64,000 nt of DNA from Hydrogenophilus thiooxidans (GTDB lineage Bacteria > Pseudomonadota > Gammaproteobacteria > Burkholderiales > Rhodocyclaceae), in NCBI RefSeq assembly GCF_019049855.1, contig NZ_JAHLSY010000001.1:62001-126000 (forward strand). Reading direction: 5' to 3'. Position 1 is the stretch's first letter, and every line of letters starts with the position of its first letter. The notes under the pieces are model-generated. The model had not been told where the DNA came from. It did not search any database and saw only the letters and a list, made by a program, of their open reading frames with translations. A program made the position numbers and the translations under genes. This document shows, one piece after another, positions 35,043 to 43,403 of this stretch.

Positions 35043-36359
35043 TCACGCTGTCTTCACTTCTTTTTTCGCCTTGAGCCGCGCAACCTCTTCGTCCCAACCA
35101 TCGGTCCGAACGAACGGGTTGGTGCGCGGATGGATCACCATATTGGGATCGGGATCGATTCCCATCGCTTCCAGGAATGTCGGCAACCCGATGCGGTCGA
35201 TCATTTCGCCGATCCGTTCGTGCTCGAGCGCGTTCTCTTCGAAGAATTCGATCACCTTATGCGCAAATTCCACCAGTTTCTGGCGATCTTCGTCGGTATC
35301 GAGTTTCATGAAGGGGATGATGAGCGTACCCATCAGGTCGCCGATCTTGAGCGTCCGTTTTCCGCCGATCAGAATCGCCGCCCCTCGGTCTTTCCCAGGG
35401 GCCAACGCGCCGGTCATCACGTTGATACAGTGCATGCAGCGCACACAATCGCGGTTGTCAATCTCCAGCGCCCATTCGTCGGTCAACCGGACGCTGCTGA
35501 TCGAATCCCCTTGCCGGACCTGGTTAGCGCGCTTGAGCTGGATCGCTTTGGTGGGGCAGCGATTGACCACCCAATCGCTGACGTTGGCAATCGCCCCCTC
35601 TTTGCCACCGTTCTTTTCCACCCAGCGCCGTGCCAGTTCTTCGTCTGTCTGGATGTTGTCGCGCCAGATTCCGATCACCGCAAAATCGGAGCGCTGCACC
35701 GAGTTCATGCAGTCGTTCGGGCAACCAGAGAATTTGAACTTGAATTTGTAGGGAAGCGAGGGACGGTGGATGTAACTCAAGACGCTGTTGATCACGGCGC
35801 GATGCGCTTCGGCTTCGTTATAACAGCTCTGCTCGCAACGCGCCGCGCCCACGCACGACATCGATGTGCGCACCGCGGCACCAGCACCACCCAGGTCAAA
35901 ACCGAGCGCGTTGATCTCTTCCCAGGCGTTTTGCACGTTTTCCGTCGTGCATCCTTGGAACATGATGTCGCCCGACTGACCGTGTAGGGCAATCAATCCA
36001 GACCCCCACCGCTCCCAAATATCACAGAGCTTGCGCAGGATCTCCGTGCTGTAGTGCATCCCCGCTGGCGGCATGACCCGTAAGGTGTGAAATTCCGCTG
36101 CATCGGGGAACTTGGGATTACCGTTTTCGTCTTTGAGCTCGGTAAAGCGGGGAATTACCCCTGCCCCATAGCCGAAGACGGAAACGGTTCCCCCTTTCCA
36201 GTACCCCAGGCGGGTTTCGTATGAAGTTTCCAGTTGTCCCAGCAGATCGACAACCAGATCTTTGTCTTTAGCAAGACGCTTCAGGCCGGTAACAAAACTC
36301 GGCCACGGCCCCTTTTCGAGTTCGTCCAGAAGCGGCGTTGGGTGCATTGGCTTGGCCAT
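35043..36359 (-). CDS. dsrA: Reverse-type dissimilatory sulfite reductase alpha subunit DsrA
   Basis: Alpha subunit of 438 residues. The coupled siroheme/[4Fe-4S] ligands are C169 and C175 (SCVGAARCEQSC) and C213, C217 (SGCPNDCMN); a ferredoxin-like insert has CVRCMHCINV. It is the first gene of the operon dsrABEFHCMKLJOPN-cobA. Upstream is a 188-base gap shared with a divergent three-gene operon. Confidence 0.97.
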   Translation of the reverse strand: MAKPMHPTPLLDELEKGPWPSFVTGLKRLAKDKDLVVDLLGQLETSYETRLGYWKGGTVSVFGYGAGVIPRFTELKDENGNPKFPDAAEFHTLRVMPPAGMHYSTEILRKLCDIWERWGSGLIALHGQSGDIMFQGCTTENVQNAWEEINALGFDLGGAGAAVRTSMSCVGAARCEQSCYNEAEAHRAVINSVLSYIHRPSLPYKFKFKFSGCPNDCMNSVQRSDFAVIGIWRDNIQTDEELARRWVEKNGGKEGAIANVSDWVVNRCPTKAIQLKRANQVRQGDSISSVRLTDEWALEIDNRDCVRCMHCINVMTGALAPGKDRGAAILIGGKRTLKIGDLMGTLIIPFMKLDTDEDRQKLVEFAHKVIEFFEENALEHERIGEMIDRIGLPTFLEAMGIDPDPNMVIHPRTNPFVRTDGWDEEVARLKAKKEVKTA

Positions 36360-36547
36360 GATTCTCTCCTTGTGTTGGGTGGAACCTCCACGCAGTTCCT
36401 ATCTTATGATCTATTCATATGCTTATCCATTCTCTTGATGGAGAACCACGTCTCCCGTAAGGCGATGCAACCGGTACCTAAAAGGAGTATTGGCAGGTGC
36501 GTCGTTTTGTCTTTTGATCGTAGCCATTTGAATTGACAGGTTTGCCG
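36360..36547. promoter_or_regulatory. Divergent control region between dsrA and the HDO-S24-TrpD2 operon
   Basis: This 188-base gap must hold the dsr promoter. I see no high-scoring sigma70 pair. There is an AT-rich stretch (about 36400-36430) containing CATATG and an inverted repeat TTCTC-N6-GAGAA (36430-36445), a possible operator for dsr control. Confidence 0.4.
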
Positions 36548-37246
36548 ATGGACGCGACCCAATTTTTTCACCACCTTCAAGAGGAGGTCCTTGCCCACCC
36601 TGCGATCTGTTCCGGTTTTGCTGCGCAGATGGAACAGGCTCAGGGGTTTGACCGTGCGCACGCCCAACGCTTTGCTTTGGCCTATTACGCCCATATCCTG
36701 CACACCCGCCGCTACCAGGCGCATGCGCTGGCGATCGCACCCGATGAGCGCGTGCAATTTGCGCTGGCGCAAATTCTGGCTGATGAGTACGGCAACGGCG
36801 ACCCTGAAGCCACCCATATGGCGCTTTATCGACGCTTCTTGCGCGGTGTGGGGTGCGACGAAACCGCGATCGAGGCGGCAACCGAACCCCTGATCCCAGA
36901 GGTTCGCCTCTACATTGACGCGATGATGGCCTACACCCGTTGCGGCGACTGGCTGGCTGCCGCTGCTGCGGTTGGAATCGCAATGGAATGGCCCATCCCG
37001 GCGCTTTACCGTCGCTTTCTCGTTGCGCTGCGCCAGATTCCCGAGATCGAAGAGAGAGCGCTCGAGCTCTTCACCAGCCACATCACAATCGACGAAGCGC
37101 ACAGCGAGTGGATGCGGCAGGCACTTACCCCCCACGCATCGACGCCAGAGGGTCAGGCACGCATCGCTGCTGGCGTTCGCTATAACTTAGACGCCCGCTG
37201 GGTCTTGATGGAGGGTCTTTCGCGCTACGTCTTCGGAGCCCGATGA
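36548..37246 (+). CDS. Heme-oxygenase-like di-iron (HDO) family protein
   Basis: All-helical protein of 232 residues of the iron-containing redox enzyme / HDO type (TenA/PqqC-like fold). All six ligand positions of the HDO metal site can be placed: E80 (DEYGNG), H90 (EATH), E147 (AMEWP), H178, D182 and H185 (SHITIDEAH). Members oxidise amino acids, fatty acids or other small substrates; the substrate here is unknown. The ATG at 36548 is preferred to a TTG 15 bases earlier. It diverges from dsrA and overlaps the next gene by ATGA, so it belongs to a three-gene operon. Confidence 0.78.
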   Translation: MDATQFFHHLQEEVLAHPAICSGFAAQMEQAQGFDRAHAQRFALAYYAHILHTRRYQAHALAIAPDERVQFALAQILADEYGNGDPEATHMALYRRFLRGVGCDETAIEAATEPLIPEVRLYIDAMMAYTRCGDWLAAAAAVGIAMEWPIPALYRRFLVALRQIPEIEERALELFTSHITIDEAHSEWMRQALTPHASTPEGQARIAAGVRYNLDARWVLMEGLSRYVFGAR

Positions 37247-37665
37247 TGCGCGGCAAACCCATTCCCATTCCAGTTGTTGCTGCCCCTTCTGAAGCCACAG
37301 CCACCGCGTCGGATCCCTTCTTTTCTCAGTGTGCGGGCGCTGAACCTTTTGCGCTCGTCGTCTTGGGAGACAGTATGGAGCCCGAGTTTCGCGATGGCGA
37401 CGTGATCGTCGTTGAGCCTGACGGTTTGTTGCGTGACGGTGCTTTTGTCGTCGCTTGGGCCGAAGGCGAATGGTATTTTCGCCAGTTGCGAAAAAGCGCC
37501 GATGAAGCTCGCTGGATTCTCCACCCGCTCAATCCTGTTTATCCCGATATCCCGCTCGACACCTTAGATCAGGTCCGTGGGGTAGTGATCCAGAAACGTC
37601 ATGCGGGTCGTCGCCATCTCATCACGCGGTATCTTCCGGATGCGGATGGCGTTGCGCAGAGTTAG
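37243..37665 (+). CDS. Stand-alone S24/LexA-like protein without DNA-binding domain
   Basis: Protein of 140 residues consisting only of a LexA/S24 peptidase-like fold. The nucleophile motif is present (S44 in LGDSMEPEF) but the lysine of the Ser-Lys dyad, normally in the V-K-R-L segment, aligns with R80 (YFRQL); K84 is the nearest lysine. No helix-turn-helix is present. The protein may have no self-cleavage and may act as a ligand- or partner-binding switch (inference). Translation is coupled to the preceding gene by ATGA. Confidence 0.7.
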   Translation: MMRGKPIPIPVVAAPSEATATASDPFFSQCAGAEPFALVVLGDSMEPEFRDGDVIVVEPDGLLRDGAFVVAWAEGEWYFRQLRKSADEARWILHPLNPVYPDIPLDTLDQVRGVVIQKRHAGRRHLITRYLPDADGVAQS

Positions 37666-37691
37666 GTTTCCCACCCTTTTTGGAGCGTACG

Positions 37692-38825
37692 ATGGAAAGA
37701 CGGAACGATAACATTACGGCACTGCGCTTGGCCATGCGTGAAGCGATCCAGAAAGTCGCCACGGGTCCAGCGCTGTCGAAGAACCTCAGCCGAGAAGCGT
37801 GCCGCGCTGCGTTCGCTGCTGCGCTAAGTGGCGTTGCCGACCCGGTGCAGGTGGCTGTCTTTCTGATCGCACTGCGCATGAAACGGGAAACCGACGAGGA
37901 GTTTCTTGGGCTCCTCGATGGCTGCTTAGCCGAAACCGAGACCGTCACCGCAGCGGTTCCCATGGTAGCGGTGCTTGCCGAACCTTTCGACGGCTACAAC
38001 CGGTCACTTCCAGTTACCCCCTTTCTCCCAGCGGTACTTGCCGCCTGCGGTCTTCCTACCCTCAGCATCGGTGTGCGCGATCTCGGTCCGAAACATGGAG
38101 TCACCCACCATCGGGTCCTCGCACTGGCTGGGGTCGCAGTCGATCACTCGGTCTCGGAGTGCGCGCAGCAGCTCACAGAAGCGGGTTGGAGCTATTGCGA
38201 CCAGAGCCGTTACGCACCATCGCTCTATGCCCTTTTACCCATTCGCAATGCGATGATCAAGCGTTCGGCGATCACAACGGTCGAAACGGTCGTTGCGCCG
38301 GTCCGCGGTCGGGAACGCACCTGTTACCTCTCCGGCTATGTCCACCCGCCTTACGCGCGCATTTACACGATGCTGGCCAAAGCAGCAGGATTTTCCGAGA
38401 TGGTGCTCGTGCGCGGCGTCGAAGGAGGCGTTGTCCCCTCACTTCGGCAGGAAGGTAGCGCGATCCGCTATCGGAATGGCAGCAACGAGGAAACGCTTGC
38501 GATCGACCCACGCGCGATTGGCATCGAGCAGTGTGTTCGGGCCCCGCAACTGCCCAACCGTGACGAGGATGTCAGCGAAACCGAAGTGGATCAACCTGAG
38601 TTTGATGTCGATGCCGCTGCAGAGGCAACGCTCGAGCAGGGCATTGCGGCGCTCAAGGGTCAAAAAGGAGCGGTGTGGGACGCGCTGCTTTTAGGGGGCG
38701 CACTGGCGCTCTGGGGTAGCGGTTGCGCGCCTTCGTTTGCAGAAGCTGCGATGCGGATTCGGCAGGCGCTTGAAAACGGAACGGCGCTGGCCCACTTTGC
38801 GCTTCTTGCCCGCCACTGCTGTTGA
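37692..38825 (+). CDS. TrpD2/YbiB-like phosphoribosyltransferase homologue
   Basis: Protein of 377 residues with an anthranilate-phosphoribosyltransferase fold: a helical N-terminal domain (LSREACRAAFAAALSG, then VAVFLIALRMKRET) and a large C-terminal domain. The usual PRPP-binding GTGGD motif is replaced (AEPFDGYNR), so tryptophan synthesis is unlikely. YbiB-type relatives bind nucleic acid. The ATG at 37692 follows GGAG by 6 bases. It is the last gene of the operon and ends in a strong terminator. Confidence 0.75.
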   Translation: MERRNDNITALRLAMREAIQKVATGPALSKNLSREACRAAFAAALSGVADPVQVAVFLIALRMKRETDEEFLGLLDGCLAETETVTAAVPMVAVLAEPFDGYNRSLPVTPFLPAVLAACGLPTLSIGVRDLGPKHGVTHHRVLALAGVAVDHSVSECAQQLTEAGWSYCDQSRYAPSLYALLPIRNAMIKRSAITTVETVVAPVRGRERTCYLSGYVHPPYARIYTMLAKAAGFSEMVLVRGVEGGVVPSLRQEGSAIRYRNGSNEETLAIDPRAIGIEQCVRAPQLPNRDEDVSETEVDQPEFDVDAAAEATLEQGIAALKGQKGAVWDALLLGGALALWGSGCAPSFAEAAMRIRQALENGTALAHFALLARHCC

Positions 38826-38830
38826 ACAAA

Positions 38831-38858
38831 AAACCCTCCTGCGTCTGCGGGAGGGTTT
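38831..38858. terminator. Bidirectional terminator between trpD2-like gene and fccB
   Basis: AAACCCTCC (38831-38839) and GGAGGGTTT (38850-38858) form a perfect 9-bp stem with A-rich and T-rich flanks on either side. It separates the convergent trpD2-like gene and fccB. Confidence 0.8.
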
Positions 38859-38888
38859 CTTACGCTAAAGATACGGGCGAAAAGGAAA

Positions 38889-40157
38889 TCAGCCGAACAT
38901 ATCGGTAATGATGTTCTTGTACCACGACTCGGCGTACTCCGCTTCGCGACGCAGGATCGCCTCCGGTGCATCGGCGGGCGTCAAACCGCCAGCGATTTCG
39001 ACAATCGCACCCTCTTTGAGCTCATAGATCCCAGCGACCGATACCGCCTGATCGGACGCGATGAAACTGTAGCAGGTATTGGTATAAGCCGGTTTCAGCG
39101 GCTCTTTGCCGTTGAGCAGAAGCGCAACCGCCATCGCGCACACCTTCGCCTGACTGTTTGCCGCGTAGCCAGACTTCGGCATCTGCCCCGCGATTGCCGC
39201 ATCGCCAATCACATGCACCCCAGGCACCAGCTTCGACTCGAAGGTGTGCTGGTTCACGGGGCACCACCCTTTTTCGTCGGTAAGGCTGGCCACCTGCGCG
39301 ATCTTGCCGGCACGCTGCGGTGGGATGATGTTCAAGACGTCGGCCTTGAATTCCCCGGCGTCGCACTTCACGGTTTTCGTTTTGACGTCGACGGTGAATT
39401 TGGTGCCGGCCATATCAGGCCCCAACCGTTCGATGATGCCGCTGTAATGGTTCTTCCACGCTGCAGTGAAAAGCCCTTGCTTCGAAAACTTCTCTTTCGG
39501 GTCGAGAACGATCAATTTCGATTTCGGCTTGTGCTGCTTGAGGTAATTCGCGATCAACGAAGCACGTTCGTAGGGACCGGGCGGGCAGCGGTAGGGGTTC
39601 GGTGGCGCAACCATCACCACCTGGCCACCATCAGGCATCTCTTGCAATTGTTTGGCGAGGATCGCCGTTTGTTCTCCCGCTTTCCAAGCGTGCGGAATCG
39701 CCTTTTCCGCCTCTTGGCTGTAGCCTTCGACGCCGGTATAGACGAGTTCGATTCCGGGCGAGACGATGCAACGATCGTAGGCGAATTTCTGACCGCTTGC
39801 GGTGACGACCTGTTTCGCCGTGCCGTCGATGGCGGTGACGGTGTCATGCACCACTTTGACACCCCGCTTCGCTAAGCCGTCATAGGTATGGCGAATCGAG
39901 TCGAGCGAGCGCAATCCACCGATCACTAGGTTACTGAAATAGCAGGTGTAATACTCTTTGTTGGGTTCGATCAAAGTTACCTCGATCGAGGGGTCGTAAC
40001 GGCGCAGATACTGCGCAGCGGTTGCCCCGCCTGTGCCACCACCGACGATCACCACTTTCTTTGCGGCACCCAGCGCAAGCGACGGCGCGCCAACGGCTCC
40101 CACCGCAACCGCAGCCCCCAGTCCCTGCAAAAATGTACGACGATGCATCCGGTTCAT
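38889..40157 (-). CDS. fccB: Flavocytochrome c sulfide dehydrogenase, FAD subunit
   Basis: Periplasmic sulfide:cytochrome c oxidoreductase flavoprotein of 422 residues. It has a Tat-like signal (HRRTFLQGLGAAVAV), an FAD dinucleotide site (VVIVGGGTGGATAA) and C72 in YYTCYFSN, the position of the covalent FAD link. Further cysteines for the redox-active pair occur in PYRCPPGPY and NTCYSFIA. A GGAGGAGG precedes the ATG, 15 bases after fccA. It oxidises sulfide to sulfane sulfur, which can feed the dsr system. Confidence 0.92.
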   Translation of the reverse strand: MNRMHRRTFLQGLGAAVAVGAVGAPSLALGAAKKVVIVGGGTGGATAAQYLRRYDPSIEVTLIEPNKEYYTCYFSNLVIGGLRSLDSIRHTYDGLAKRGVKVVHDTVTAIDGTAKQVVTASGQKFAYDRCIVSPGIELVYTGVEGYSQEAEKAIPHAWKAGEQTAILAKQLQEMPDGGQVVMVAPPNPYRCPPGPYERASLIANYLKQHKPKSKLIVLDPKEKFSKQGLFTAAWKNHYSGIIERLGPDMAGTKFTVDVKTKTVKCDAGEFKADVLNIIPPQRAGKIAQVASLTDEKGWCPVNQHTFESKLVPGVHVIGDAAIAGQMPKSGYAANSQAKVCAMAVALLLNGKEPLKPAYTNTCYSFIASDQAVSVAGIYELKEGAIVEIAGGLTPADAPEAILRREAEYAESWYKNIITDMFG

Positions 40158-40172
40158 CTTCGTCCTCCTCCG

Positions 40173-40772
40173 TTATTTCTGACTCGCGTAGAAATGAAGC
40201 ACTGCTTTGAGCCCCTCTTGCCCCTCTTTTTCAATAAGCTCGCTGAGCCGCTTCTGCATGTTCTTTTCTCGATATGCGCGTTTGTCTGCAAGGTAATCTT
40301 CTAACTGATAATGGAGGTACGGCAGCCACTGTCCCGCAAGCACCCCTGCTTCGGCACTCGCTTTGCCGCCCTCTTCGTGGCATTTTTCACAGTAGCGCTC
40401 GTGCAATTTCGCCCCTTTCGCCGCCAATTGAGCGTCGTGCGGTTGCGCGAAACGCATAAACGGCTGTTTCGCGAAATATTCCGCCATCAGTTTGATCTGT
40501 TCATCGGTGTAGCCCTTAGCGATACGGGGCATGATGGTGCCGGGACGCTTCCCCTCCCGATAATCCTTCATCGCATCGATGAAAATCTCCGGACTCATCC
40601 CTGCGATGGTTGGTGCAGCAGGACCACGGCTCGAGCCATCGGGACCGTGGCACCCCGCGCAGGTATTGGCCATAACCTGCGCATCATCGACCTCGACTGC
40701 GTCTGCCTGCGGCGTTAGCGCTAAGGCTAAAGCCGCAGCCGCCCCAAACACGAACGGTTTGAACTGCTTCAT
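40173..40772 (-). CDS. fccA: Flavocytochrome c sulfide dehydrogenase, di-heme cytochrome subunit
   Basis: Cytochrome of 199 residues of the c4/c553 type with two heme motifs, C38-H42 (CAGCH) and C128-H132 (CEKCH), and a signal peptide ending near residue 25. I start at the second of two adjacent ATGs (40772), 6 bases after GAGGAG; the longer upstream frame lacks a signal. It takes electrons from FccB and passes them to soluble cytochrome c. Confidence 0.88.
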   Translation of the reverse strand: MKQFKPFVFGAAAALALALTPQADAVEVDDAQVMANTCAGCHGPDGSSRGPAAPTIAGMSPEIFIDAMKDYREGKRPGTIMPRIAKGYTDEQIKLMAEYFAKQPFMRFAQPHDAQLAAKGAKLHERYCEKCHEEGGKASAEAGVLAGQWLPYLHYQLEDYLADKRAYREKNMQKRLSELIEKEGQEGLKAVLHFYASQK

Positions 40773-40858
40773 CATCGTCTCCTCTCGTGTTACCCAACGT
40801 CCCCAAAACGGGCCCCTCACTTCATCGCGTCGAGCATTCGGTTCGGCGCGACGAATCC

Positions 40859-41800
40859 TCATGGCGCTTGCAATAAGCGAGCAAGTTCATCATAACCCCG
40901 CTTTTTAGCGATCGCAAGCGCATCCATCCCGTTGCGGTCACGCACCGCCACAGCGGCACCGCGCGACACCAGCCACCGCACGATTTCGATCCGACCGCTT
41001 TCGGTAGCTGCGATCAACGGCGTTCGACCGTCGATGTCCTGATGGTTGATATCGGCGCCGCGGTCGAGCAACACCTCAGCGGTATGAATATGCCCTTTTG
41101 CTGCAGCCAGGATAAGTGGCGTCTGCCCCGCGTCATCGACAACATCAACCCGCGCGCCGTGGTCGAGCATCCAGTGTACGACATGCAAACGCCCAGCTTG
41201 CGCCGCATAGTGGAGCGGGGAGAGTCCTTGGCGATCGCGCAGGTCGAGATCAGCCCCTGCGCTTACGAGCAGTTCGACCGCTTTGAGATCCCCCTTTTCC
41301 GCAGCGCGCATCAACGCGGTAATGCCATGGCGATCCGCGCTGTCGGGGTCGGCGCCGCGCGCGAGCAATAGGCCGATCAACTGGTAGTACCCCCGCTCCG
41401 TCGCAAGAACCAGCGGAGTGACACCGCTTCGCGATTTGACGTTTACTTTTGCGCCCGCTTCGATGAGGAACGCAGCCGTTTCGATACGCCCCGATTCGAT
41501 CGCATAAAAGAGCGCCGTGCGCCCAACCGTACAGCGCGCGTGGATGTCGGCACCAGCATCGAGAAGGATTTTGACCGTTTCCAAGTCACCGCTTTCAGCA
41601 GCGTACATCAATGGCGTCACCCCGAACGCGCCCTGCGTTTTTGCCGAAACCCCCGCTGCCAACAGGCGCTGCACCGCGCGAGCGTCTCCCAACTGCGCCG
41701 CGTCAAAGAGCGCCTTCTCTTCGGTTGACAACGCCTGAAGCGCTGGTGTGATCGAAGAGAACAACAGCCCCAATGCAATTCGCGTCAACCAGCGCCTCAT
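40859..41800 (-). CDS. Exported ankyrin-repeat protein
   Basis: Protein of 313 residues with a Sec signal peptide (to about residue 23) followed by about eight consecutive 33-residue ankyrin repeats, seen from the recurrent G-x-TPL-x-xA and LL-x-x-GAD units (residues about 50-310). It should act in the periplasm as a protein-binding scaffold. It lies between a tetraheme cytochrome and fccA in one operon, so it may help assemble or protect the sulfide-oxidising complex. That partner relationship is inference. Confidence 0.85.
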   Translation of the reverse strand: MRRWLTRIALGLLFSSITPALQALSTEEKALFDAAQLGDARAVQRLLAAGVSAKTQGAFGVTPLMYAAESGDLETVKILLDAGADIHARCTVGRTALFYAIESGRIETAAFLIEAGAKVNVKSRSGVTPLVLATERGYYQLIGLLLARGADPDSADRHGITALMRAAEKGDLKAVELLVSAGADLDLRDRQGLSPLHYAAQAGRLHVVHWMLDHGARVDVVDDAGQTPLILAAAKGHIHTAEVLLDRGADINHQDIDGRTPLIAATESGRIEIVRWLVSRGAAVAVRDRNGMDALAIAKKRGYDELARLLQAP

Positions 41801-41850
41801 TGCTCCTGCTCCTTTCTGATCCCCTAGTGATCCCCGTAGCTTTTAGGATC

Positions 41851-42369
41851 TCACGATTCAGGTTCTTTGGGCAAACGGTGCGCGATCCCCTGATGGCAGT
41901 CGATGCAGGTCTTCTCTTCCATCGCCGCCGCTTCGTGTTTGCGCCGCGCCGAACGCCCTTGCACCGCAAGGTCCATATCGGCGAATTCGTGGCAGGTGCG
42001 ACATTCGCGTGAATTGGTCGCTTTCATTTTCTCCCACACCCGGTTGGCCATCGTCCAGCGGTGGGCTTCGAACTTTTCCTTGGTGTCGATGGTGCCGATC
42101 AGGTGGTGGTAGATATCTTTCACCGCGATGATCTTTGCGGCGACCTTGGGGAAAAACTCCTTGGGCACATGGCAATCAGCACACTCGGCTTGGACACCGA
42201 CCCGGTTTTTGAAATGGACAGTCTCCATCCATTCCGCTTTGTTCCATTGCATCGTATGACAGGAGGTGCAAAACTCTGTGGTATTCGTGTATTCGAAGAA
42301 GGTGTTGACAGCGCCAACCGCTACAGCGCCCGAGGCAAAAAGCGCCGCGCCAAAAAGCCATTTCTTCAT
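41851..42369 (-). CDS. NapC/NirT-family tetraheme cytochrome c
   Basis: Membrane-anchored periplasmic cytochrome of 172 residues with one N-terminal helix (about residues 4-25) and four heme motifs: C34-H38 (CTSCH), C63-H67 (CADCH), C123-H127 (CRTCH) and C155-H159 (CIDCH). NapC-type cytochromes exchange electrons between quinol and periplasmic partners. As the first gene of the ank-fccAB operon it may connect sulfide oxidation with the quinone pool. No nap or nrf gene is seen here. Confidence 0.88.
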   Translation of the reverse strand: MKKWLFGAALFASGAVAVGAVNTFFEYTNTTEFCTSCHTMQWNKAEWMETVHFKNRVGVQAECADCHVPKEFFPKVAAKIIAVKDIYHHLIGTIDTKEKFEAHRWTMANRVWEKMKATNSRECRTCHEFADMDLAVQGRSARRKHEAAAMEEKTCIDCHQGIAHRLPKEPES

Positions 42370-42396
42370 CGGAGCACCTAGTGGATATAGATTGAC

Positions 42397-42444
42397 ATTA
42401 TACCATGATGAGCATGATTGTATAAAGAAATTGCGCTATGTCAA
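42397..42444 (-). promoter_or_regulatory. Two promoter cores upstream of the tetraheme cytochrome operon
   Basis: On the minus strand there is TTGACA (42444-42439), a 16-base spacer and TACAAT (42422-42417). Closer to the gene is a perfect extended -10, TGG-TATAAT (TATAAT at 42402-42397), 28 bases before the start codon. The two cores could give tandem starts. Confidence 0.6.
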
Positions 42445-42930
42445 GAAATGGACGCCATCACTTGTGCTGCACCGCAAAAACTCCCACCCCCATTCGAAAA
42501 ACCACTCTCGCCCGAGCCTGGGCCAAATCGCTTCCAAGTAGGGAACCAAAGGCGACGGGGGGGCATCCAGCGGTAGCCATCGCAGCGCCTCTGCACGGTG
42601 GGGTTCACAGCGTGCGGGTGTCCCTCCCCAATGCGTCAGGGCAAAAAGGAATTCGATCCGGTTGGTGTCGGAACGGCGGTGAATCACACCGATTGGGCGC
42701 AGATCTTCCGCCTGTACCGTGATGCCGAGCTCCTCGGCAAGCTCACGACACGCGGCAGCGAATAACGATTCGTCGGGTTCGACGTGCCCTCCGGGTAGAC
42801 TCCAGTAACCGTCGAAAAAACCGGTTCCACGCCGCAGTTGAAAGAGCACCTCTTTTTTCGGGTTCAGGAGCAGCACCTGAACCGCTGTCGGGATGCCTCG
42901 GGCACCCCCAGGCGCGCCACCTTGCATCAT
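42436..42930 (-). CDS. NUDIX hydrolase
   Basis: Nucleoside-diphosphate-linked hydrolase of 164 residues with a complete Nudix box, GGHVEPDES...[10 protein letters not shown] (about residues 49-71). The substrate could be an oxidised nucleotide or a dinucleotide. Its start overlaps the dut stop by 4 bases (ATGA), so it is in an operon with coaBC and dut, both concerned with nucleotide or cofactor metabolism. Confidence 0.85.
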   Translation of the reverse strand: MMQGGAPGGARGIPTAVQVLLLNPKKEVLFQLRRGTGFFDGYWSLPGGHVEPDESLFAAACRELAEELGITVQAEDLRPIGVIHRRSDTNRIEFLFALTHWGGTPARCEPHRAEALRWLPLDAPPSPLVPYLEAIWPRLGREWFFEWGWEFLRCSTSDGVHFLT

Positions 42931-43403
42931 TGGCTTCCTGTACTGCCGAACCCGCCGGCGCCGCGGTCCGTCGGAGGAAAGGCGTCGCTTTCATCCCATT
43001 CGACCTGCACCACGGGGACGACGACAAGCTGCGCGATGCGCATCAACGGTTCGATCACGAAGGGCTGCTGCCCGCGATTCCAGACCGAGACCAAAATTTC
43101 ACCCTGATAGTCGGAGTCGATCAAACCGACTAGGTTTCCCAGAACCAGTCCGTGCTTGTGCCCCAACCCCGAGCGCGGCAGGATCATCGCCGCCAAGGTG
43201 GGATCTGCGAGGTGGATTGCGATTCCCGTGGGTACGAGTTCGCTCGCTCCGGGCGCCAAAATGAGCGGTGCCGCGATCGCGGCGCGCAGATCGAGCCCAG
43301 CAGCACCGTCCGATGCGTAATGGGGTGGGTTTTTCCGGATCCGTTCGTCGAGGTAACGAATCGCTACTTTACGACGGTGTGGTTTCACTGGCAGCTCCCT
43401 CAT
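42927..43403 (-). CDS. dut: Deoxyuridine 5'-triphosphate nucleotidohydrolase
   Basis: Trimeric dUTPase of 158 residues that hydrolyses dUTP to dUMP. Motifs I-V are visible, including [23 protein letters not shown] and the glycine-rich C-terminal [10 protein letters not shown]. The ATG at 43403 is used; a GTG one codon earlier is possible. It overlaps the coaBC end, the common bacterial coaBC-dut pair. Confidence 0.95.
   Translation of the reverse strand: MRELPVKPHRRKVAIRYLDERIRKNPPHYASDGAAGLDLRAAIAAPLILAPGASELVPTGIAIHLADPTLAAMILPRSGLGHKHGLVLGNLVGLIDSDYQGEILVSVWNRGQQPFVIEPLMRIAQLVVVPVVQVEWDESDAFPPTDRGAGGFGSTGSQ

Noticed and set aside
34740-35987. Open frame of about 415 codons on the plus strand
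   Set aside because: Antisense to dsrA and dsrB; no recognisable domain and no ribosome-binding site.
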